This document shows positions 59,252 through 64,000 of a DNA stretch of 64,000 nucleotides, one piece after another; positions within the stretch are counted from its first letter, which is position 1, and the number at the start of each line of letters is the position of its first letter. The DNA is from Halomonas salipaludis. GTDB taxonomy: Bacteria > Pseudomonadota > Gammaproteobacteria > Pseudomonadales > Halomonadaceae. Under the pieces are notes generated by a model. It saw only the letters and a program-made list of their open reading frames with translations. It had not been told where the DNA came from and did no database searches. Location of the stretch: positions 248,001 to 312,000 of the forward strand of contig NZ_NSKB01000003.1 of NCBI RefSeq assembly GCF_002286975.1, in the 5' to 3' direction. Made by a program: the position numbers and the translations under genes.

Positions 59252-60625
59252 TTATTTAAAATAATGTATGTATGGGAGTCGGGAGTATTTCAAACCATGC
59301 TTTTCCATTAGGCGATATAGTGTACCTTTGGATATCATAAGTTCACTGGCAACGCTGACTAAGTCATAAGAGTGATTATCCAGGGACTCTCGCAGAGCCA
59401 GGAATTCCGCTTGATTTCTGACCAGCTCCAATGAGGTGATATACCGCCCGTGATGACGTCTATCGAGTCCCATGTCGGCAGGCATCAGCAACGGGGAGTC
59501 GCTGTATAGCATGGCTTGTCGTATACGGTTGCTAAGTTCACGTATATTGCCGGGCCAAGTGTGAGAGCGCATGATATCGAAAGTTTCTTGACTAATTCCT
59601 TTAAGTTTACAAGAACCTTCCTCGCGGTATTTGTTAAAAAAGAATTCCGCCAATGGTCCGATATCCGATATTCGTTCGCGAAGCGGAGGTAGGGAAATTT
59701 CAAGCACGTTGAGGCGATGGTAGAGGTCATTGCGAAACGTCTTGGCAGCAACGGCTTGACGCAAGTCGACATGGGTAGCTGCGATGATTCTCACGTCTAC
59801 GAAAAAATCTTTACGGCCCCCCACTCGCATCATTCGCTGATTTTCGAGGAAGCGCAACAGATTGGCTTGTATGGCAAGTGGAAGGTCCCCGATTTCATCG
59901 AGGAACAGTGTGCCGTCTGACGCTGCTTCGATATATCCCTTGCGCTGCTGGTGGGCACCCGTGAAGGCGCCCTTTTCACAGCCATATAGCTCTGACTGTG
60001 CAAGTCCCTCGGGCATGGCACCGCAGTTTACCGCCACGAAGGGAGCATGAGATCGCGCCGAGGATTCGTGTATCGCTCTTGCCGCCAGTTCCTTACCAGT
60101 CCCTGTTTCACCATGAATTAGCACTGGTGCGTCGACATTGGCAAAGCGTGCTATCCTTTCGAAGAGGTTTCCGGTCGTCCGCGGGCTGCCGATCATTTTA
60201 ACCCTGTCCTCATCTACCCTGAGCGGCTTGTTGCCTTGCCATTCATACAGCTTGTCGAGATTGAAAAGCAGGTTGTGAACTTCTGCGATGGAGCACGGCA
60301 AGGTGGTATAGCCGTGGCAAAATTGATCCAGCATACAGTTGATGGTGGTATTGGTCTTTAGCTCTACATTATCTAATACCGCCATCCAGTATAGAGATGA
60401 TCCAGATAGTATATGCCTTAATTCTAAGGCTTTTTGTTGCTTTAAAGAAGCCTGCTGATCGATCAGGACTAGACCGACTCGTAGAGGTTCGTTTTCGACA
60501 CTTTTCGTTTTTTCAAAAGCACTGTATGGATATGGCACCCAGCCGTAATTGAAGGATAATTTTTCTATGATCTCAGTAAAGCCTACGCCCTGCCCAAGAG
60601 TGGCAAGTGATTTATTGTTCACCAT
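59252..60625 (-). CDS. sigma-54-dependent transcriptional activator 2, VpsR-like
   Basis: 457-aa enhancer-binding protein; ATG 60625 follows a GGAGAAG site, while an in-frame ATG at 60658 would overlap the previous gene by four bases. The N-terminal 140 residues look like the degenerate receiver of VpsR-type biofilm regulators (VGLVLIDQQASLKQQ; CHGYTTLPCSIAEV). The AAA+ core has Walker A GETGTGKE (172-179) and GAFTGA (219-224), so sigma-54 contact is expected. The C-terminal helix-turn-helix is LVSVASELMISKGTLYRLMEK. Encoded just after the CsgD-like gene, probably in one transcript. Confidence 0.88.
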   Translation of the reverse strand: MVNNKSLATLGQGVGFTEIIEKLSFNYGWVPYPYSAFEKTKSVENEPLRVGLVLIDQQASLKQQKALELRHILSGSSLYWMAVLDNVELKTNTTINCMLDQFCHGYTTLPCSIAEVHNLLFNLDKLYEWQGNKPLRVDEDRVKMIGSPRTTGNLFERIARFANVDAPVLIHGETGTGKELAARAIHESSARSHAPFVAVNCGAMPEGLAQSELYGCEKGAFTGAHQQRKGYIEAASDGTLFLDEIGDLPLAIQANLLRFLENQRMMRVGGRKDFFVDVRIIAATHVDLRQAVAAKTFRNDLYHRLNVLEISLPPLRERISDIGPLAEFFFNKYREEGSCKLKGISQETFDIMRSHTWPGNIRELSNRIRQAMLYSDSPLLMPADMGLDRRHHGRYITSLELVRNQAEFLALRESLDNHSYDLVSVASELMISKGTLYRLMEKHGLKYSRLPYIHYFK

Positions 60626-60654
60626 TGTCGTCTTCTCCATATGGTATCGACGGT

Positions 60655-61350
60655 TCAATGATGGTTTCGCCGGCTATCTCCCCCCTTATTGCTCGATATC
60701 GGCAGTCTAGGTGTTGTGATCAGGTTCTTTTTCGCCCAGTTCATGGCTTGTATTCTGTTATGAACCTTGATCTTTCTGAATATATTGTAAATATGCGATT
60801 TTACGGTGTGTTCGCTGACGAACAGCTTCTCGGCAATCTCAAGGTTGGAGTCCCCCGATGCCAGTAAGCTGATAATTTCCATTTCACGTTGGGTCAGGCC
60901 ACATGCTGGACGGAAAATGCTGAGCTGTTGATGTCGATAAAAGTCGATAAGACGTGTCATCAATGAGCGTGACATCCAGAAGTCACCGGCAATCAAGGCG
61001 CCTATACCTTTGCAGATCAGGGTGATTGGATCGCTGCGGTAGAAAACGCCATGAATATGCAACATGCGCATGATATCCATGGCATGTTCTTCGTCCTTGA
61101 GGTTGAAGACCGACATGATTTTGGTTGGACTTTCCATGCAAGCTAGGTGCCATTCATGCATATCACTCTCATGGACGTGATCTGCATCAATCAATAATAC
61201 AGCTCTATCATCAGGCAGTTCTTGATGATGTGCATCGGGCGGTAGTGTGCTGACACTACACTCCACTTCATTATTGATATAGTCGACGAACAGTTGCGAC
61301 TGTGGGTTGGCGTCGGTGATAAGTATTACCATGGTGTGTTCGGAATCCAT
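60655..61350 (-). CDS. CsgD-like LuxR-family transcriptional regulator
   Basis: 231-aa regulator with an N-terminal pseudo-receiver (about 5-140) and a C-terminal LuxR/FixJ helix-turn-helix (148-212: CGLTQREMEIISLLASGDSN then LEIAEKLFVSEHTVKSHIYN). Similarity to CsgD, the curli and cellulose regulator, runs over both halves, including IHGVFYRSDPITLICKGIGAL beside CsgD's NGVFY region and the QAMNWAKKNL end. The ATG at 61350 has a GGGGAAGG site. It heads the minus-strand regulator genes. A direct role in controlling the fibre genes is inferred from position and family. Confidence 0.85.
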   Translation of the reverse strand: MDSEHTMVILITDANPQSQLFVDYINNEVECSVSTLPPDAHHQELPDDRAVLLIDADHVHESDMHEWHLACMESPTKIMSVFNLKDEEHAMDIMRMLHIHGVFYRSDPITLICKGIGALIAGDFWMSRSLMTRLIDFYRHQQLSIFRPACGLTQREMEIISLLASGDSNLEIAEKLFVSEHTVKSHIYNIFRKIKVHNRIQAMNWAKKNLITTPRLPISSNKGGDSRRNHH

Positions 61351-61720
61351 GATACCTTCCCCTGAAAAAAATACGTCGTTACGCGGGTGCTCGTACAGGC
61401 TGCAGTAGAGCTTGTAGTATGCTTCATTCCACCAGTTTTGTAAACTATGGTAACTTTAGCAATGTTTTAGGTTTTTTAGTTCTAGTTGCGCTTTTTTAGA
61501 GAAAATGAATTATGTTGTATATCAACAAGATACATGCCTTTCTCATTTTTCCCTCTTGCTGAGACTGATAAAAATGATCTTTTTACGTGTTTCTTTTTGT
61601 TTTCCTTGATCCCGGGCAGCTGAGGTCCCTCATCCTCTGCTCATTTCTCATCAATGTACGGTTCGCCTGCCTGGCGCGACGGCGTAGAATGATCTCCGCC
61701 GTACTATCGAGGAGATCCGC
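61351..61720. other. AT-rich divergent promoter region between csgD-like gene and rdgB
   Basis: 370 bases with long T- and A-runs, unlike the GC-rich core. It should hold the promoter of the CsgD-like gene (minus) and of rdgB (plus). For rdgB a -10-like TAGAAT at 61685-61690 lies 17 bases from a weak TTCGCC -35, and a GAGGAG site precedes the ATG. No gene or strong hairpin was found in it. Confidence 0.45.
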
Positions 61721-62323
61721 ATGTCGCGAGCATTCGACATTGTCCTGGCCAGCGGAAATGCTGGAAAAATAAGGGAATTCAATCAGTTACTGTCGCCGCT
61801 CGGCCATGAGGTGAAGGCCCAGGCGGATTATGGTGTCGCCGAGGTCGAAGAGACGGGGCTGACCTTTGTCGAGAATGCACTGCTCAAGGCTCGCGAAGCC
61901 AGTCGCGTCAGTGGCTTGCCGGCACTGGCGGATGATTCGGGCCTTGAGGTGGATGCGTTGCAGGGGGCGCCGGGGATCTATTCGGCGCGCTATGCCGGGG
62001 AGCCCAAGAGTGACGAGGCAAATAACCGTAAGTTGCTAGAACAACTGCTCGAGGTTCCTGAAGGCGAACGTTCGGCGCGATACTGGTGCGTGCTGGTCTA
62101 TCTACGCCATGCAGATGACCCGGTGCCGCTGATCGTACAGCAACACTGGCAAGGTGAAATTCTGGCGCATCCACGCGGAGAGGGAGGGTTTGGCTATGAT
62201 CCTCTGTTCTGGATCCCCGAGGTAGGGATGAGCGTTGCCGAGCTGTCCGCCGAGGAAAAGAACCGCCTCAGTCATCGCGGCCGCGCGATGCAGGCACTGT
62301 TAGCCCAGCTGTCGAGTCGCTGA
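61721..62323 (+). CDS. rdgB: non-canonical purine NTP pyrophosphatase RdgB
   Basis: Removes ITP, dITP and XTP from the nucleotide pool. The 200 residues carry the family motifs [46 protein letters not shown] and the closing [13 protein letters not shown] and SHRGRAM. Length is typical. Its stop overlaps the hemW start (TGATG), a gene pair conserved in many gammaproteobacteria. Confidence 0.96.
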   Translation: MSRAFDIVLASGNAGKIREFNQLLSPLGHEVKAQADYGVAEVEETGLTFVENALLKAREASRVSGLPALADDSGLEVDALQGAPGIYSARYAGEPKSDEANNRKLLEQLLEVPEGERSARYWCVLVYLRHADDPVPLIVQQHWQGEILAHPRGEGGFGYDPLFWIPEVGMSVAELSAEEKNRLSHRGRAMQALLAQLSSR

Positions 62324-63486
62324 TGCCGCTTCCACCGCTATCACTCTATGTGCATGTGCCCTGGTGCGTGCGCAAGTGCCCCTACTGTGATTTCAATTCC
62401 CATGGCGTCGGGCATGATGCCGAGTTACCGGAAGAGGCTTACCTGGCTGCCCTGCTCGAGGATCTCGATGCCGAGCTACCGCTGGTGGCGGGTCGGCAAC
62501 TGGTCAGCGTATTCATCGGCGGGGGCACGCCGAGCCTGATGTCGTCGCGTTTCTATCACCATTTGTTTACCGCGCTACGCGCTAGACTGACGCTGGCTGA
62601 GAGCTGTGAGATAACGCTGGAGGCCAATCCCGGCACCTTCGAGCAGGCGCGATTCGCCGGCTATCGTGAGGCCGGCATCAACCGCCTGTCGCTTGGAGTA
62701 CAGAGTTTTCAACCGGCGCAGCTGGCGGCGCTGGGGCGTATCCATAGCGGTGAAGATGCCAGCCACGCCGTGCGCAGCGCTCGCGCGGCGGGCTTCGATA
62801 ACTTGAATATAGACTTGATGCATGGCTTGCCCGGCCAGGATACCGCCGGGGCCCTGGCCGATCTGGACACGGCATTGTCGCTAGCACCCAGCCATCTCTC
62901 CTGGTACCAGCTCACGCTGGAACCCAATACCGAGTTTTACTCCCATCCGCCGCCGCTGCCTGAGGAAGAGCAGCTTTGGGATATTCAGGATGCCGGCCAT
63001 GCGCGGCTCGTCGACGCCGGGTTCCAGCAGTACGAGATATCGGCCTACGCGCGCCCCAGCCTGCGTTCCCAGCATAATCTCAACTACTGGCGGTTTGGCG
63101 ACTATCTTGGGATCGGGGCTGGCGCCCATGGCAAGCTGAGCCGAATCGACGATAGCGGTGGCTGGGCAATTCAGCGGCGCTGGAAATCGCGTCAGCCTGA
63201 GGCCTATCTGCGCAGGCGCCATGACCCGCGCGGCTTCGTTGCCGGGCAGCGCTTGCTGACGATTGACGAGCTGCCGCTCGAGTTCAGCATGAATGCTCTG
63301 CGACTGGTCGATGGCGTGCCGCTGCCGCTATGGCGGGAGCGTACCGGCCAACCGCTGTCGATGTTGTCGTCGCGGCTAGCCGCGGCGCGCAAAAAAGGAC
63401 TTGTTGTGGAAGATGGCCAGCGCCTGCAAGCTTCCACCCAGGGTCTATTATTCTTGAATGAACTGCTGGCCTCGATTGAGATCTGA
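62323..63486 (+). CDS. hemW: radical SAM haem chaperone HemW
   Basis: Radical SAM protein that handles haem insertion and was formerly annotated as coproporphyrinogen oxidase HemN-like. The 387 residues include the cluster motif CVRKCPYC (CX3CX2C), FIGGGTPSLMS, LGVQSFQPAQLAALGRIH and DLMHGLPGQD. It lacks the extra N-terminal part of true HemN and matches HemW length. Translationally coupled to rdgB. Confidence 0.94.
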   Translation: MPLPPLSLYVHVPWCVRKCPYCDFNSHGVGHDAELPEEAYLAALLEDLDAELPLVAGRQLVSVFIGGGTPSLMSSRFYHHLFTALRARLTLAESCEITLEANPGTFEQARFAGYREAGINRLSLGVQSFQPAQLAALGRIHSGEDASHAVRSARAAGFDNLNIDLMHGLPGQDTAGALADLDTALSLAPSHLSWYQLTLEPNTEFYSHPPPLPEEEQLWDIQDAGHARLVDAGFQQYEISAYARPSLRSQHNLNYWRFGDYLGIGAGAHGKLSRIDDSGGWAIQRRWKSRQPEAYLRRRHDPRGFVAGQRLLTIDELPLEFSMNALRLVDGVPLPLWRERTGQPLSMLSSRLAAARKKGLVVEDGQRLQASTQGLLFLNELLASIEI

Positions 63487-63526
63487 TCAGCGGTTCTTAC
63501 CTCGACGTACAAGGAGTCACTACGCC

Positions 63527-64000
63527 ATGCGCAAGACACTTCGTCTCGCTCCCTCTTTGGCTGCTGCCCTGCTGGTGGTTGGCTGTGCGACCAACGATCC
63601 CTACGGTGGACAGACCCAGCGCAGTAGTACCGTCACCGGTGCCGGTATTGGTGCCGCCGTGGGTGCCGCCGCCGGGGCGCTCAGCGGCAGTGGCAGCACC
63701 AGCCGCCGTGACCGTGCGCTGATCGGTGCTGCGGTTGGGGCCGCCGCCGGCGGTGGTATCGGCGCCTATATGGATCGCCAGGAAGCGCAGCTGCGCGAAA
63801 GCATGCAGGGCACTGGAATCGAGGTCGATCGCCAAGGCGACGATATCGTGCTCAATATGCCGAGCAGCGTGACCTTCGGGTTTGATTCGAGCGAGCTGAC
63901 CAGCTCGGCGCGCAATGCCCTCAATGATGTCTCCAACGTGCTGCGCGAGTACCCGGAGACGCGCATCAATATCGCCGGCCATACCGACAGCACCGGCTCT
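63527..64000 (+). CDS. OmpA-domain lipoprotein, YiaD-like (3' end beyond window)
   Basis: Outer-membrane lipoprotein anchored to peptidoglycan through an OmpA C-terminal domain. ATG 63527 follows AAGGAG. A lipoprotein signal ends in LLVVGC, then a glycine-zipper region ([18 protein letters not shown] and LIGAAVGAAAGGGIGAYMD) and the start of the OmpA domain (VTFGFDSSELTSSARNAL; INIAGHTDSTGS). 158 codons are visible and the frame runs off the right edge, with about 60 residues missing for the family. Follows hemW by 40 bases. Confidence 0.9.
   Translation, partial: MRKTLRLAPSLAAALLVVGCATNDPYGGQTQRSSTVTGAGIGAAVGAAAGALSGSGSTSRRDRALIGAAVGAAAGGGIGAYMDRQEAQLRESMQGTGIEVDRQGDDIVLNMPSSVTFGFDSSELTSSARNALNDVSNVLREYPETRINIAGHTDSTGS

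Noticed and set aside
61433-61447. Possible RpoN promoter for the CsgD-like gene on the minus strand
   Set aside because: GG and GC are nine, not ten, bases apart, and flanking bases do not fit the consensus.
61587-61772. 61-codon open frame upstream of and overlapping rdgB
   Set aside because: No ribosome-binding site and it overlaps the start of a certain gene in another frame.

Overview
The window is a GC-rich chromosomal segment of a gammaproteobacterium. Gene content and order (ubiA-phoB-phoR with phoU-pstBAC, glmU-glmR-glmS beside the atp operon, atp-parB-parA-rsmG-mnmG, hemJ, hemL, rdgB-hemW) and the protein sequences fit the Halomonadaceae (Halomonas-like). That assignment is inference from content; no rRNA or tRNA gene was seen.

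Layout. 1-2.5 kb: end of ubiA, then phoBR behind a Pho box. 2.6-8.3 kb: a five-gene Opp/Dpp-type peptide ABC importer. 8.3-14.9 kb (minus strand): pstS-like, pstC, pstA, pstB, phoU and cysZ, with a second Pho box just before pstC. 15-21.5 kb: a thioesterase, an orphan TRAP solute-binding protein, an inverted-repeat element, uvrD, hexR, a 67-aa protein and a DUF72 protein. 21.6-31 kb: a DUF945 protein, glmS, glmR, glmU, apbE, uppP and mgtE. 31.1-42.7 kb: atpIBEFHAGDC, parB, parA, rsmG and mnmG. 42.73-43.27 kb: a non-coding, AT-rich stretch with DnaA-box-like sites next to mnmG, the probable oriC. Genes to the left run mostly leftward and genes to the right mostly rightward, as expected around an origin. 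43.3-53 kb: a polar amino acid ABC transporter, erpA, a CLC channel, hemJ, thiD, thiE, hemL (behind three DnaA-box-like sites) and a two-domain kinase.

53.0-61.35 kb is the accessory region of interest. A sigma-54 promoter precedes four plus-strand genes: a 388-aa exported Gly/Asn/Ala-rich repeat protein, a 128-aa exported protein, a stand-alone periplasmic C39 cysteine peptidase and a 228-aa exported protein. Convergent to them lie an outer-membrane beta-barrel gene of the FapF/phenol-MetA type, two sigma-54 activators and a CsgD-like LuxR regulator. The architecture recalls the Pseudomonas Fap functional-amyloid operon (C39 peptidase FapD, porin FapF), but with a different putative fibre subunit and with CsgD/VpsR-type regulators. 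I read it as a candidate extracellular fibre or biofilm-matrix system. Two of its small exported proteins carry a leader-like motif ending in Gly-Gly-Phe that could be cut by the peptidase.

61.7-64 kb returns to core genes: rdgB, hemW and the start of a YiaD-like OmpA-domain lipoprotein cut by the window end.
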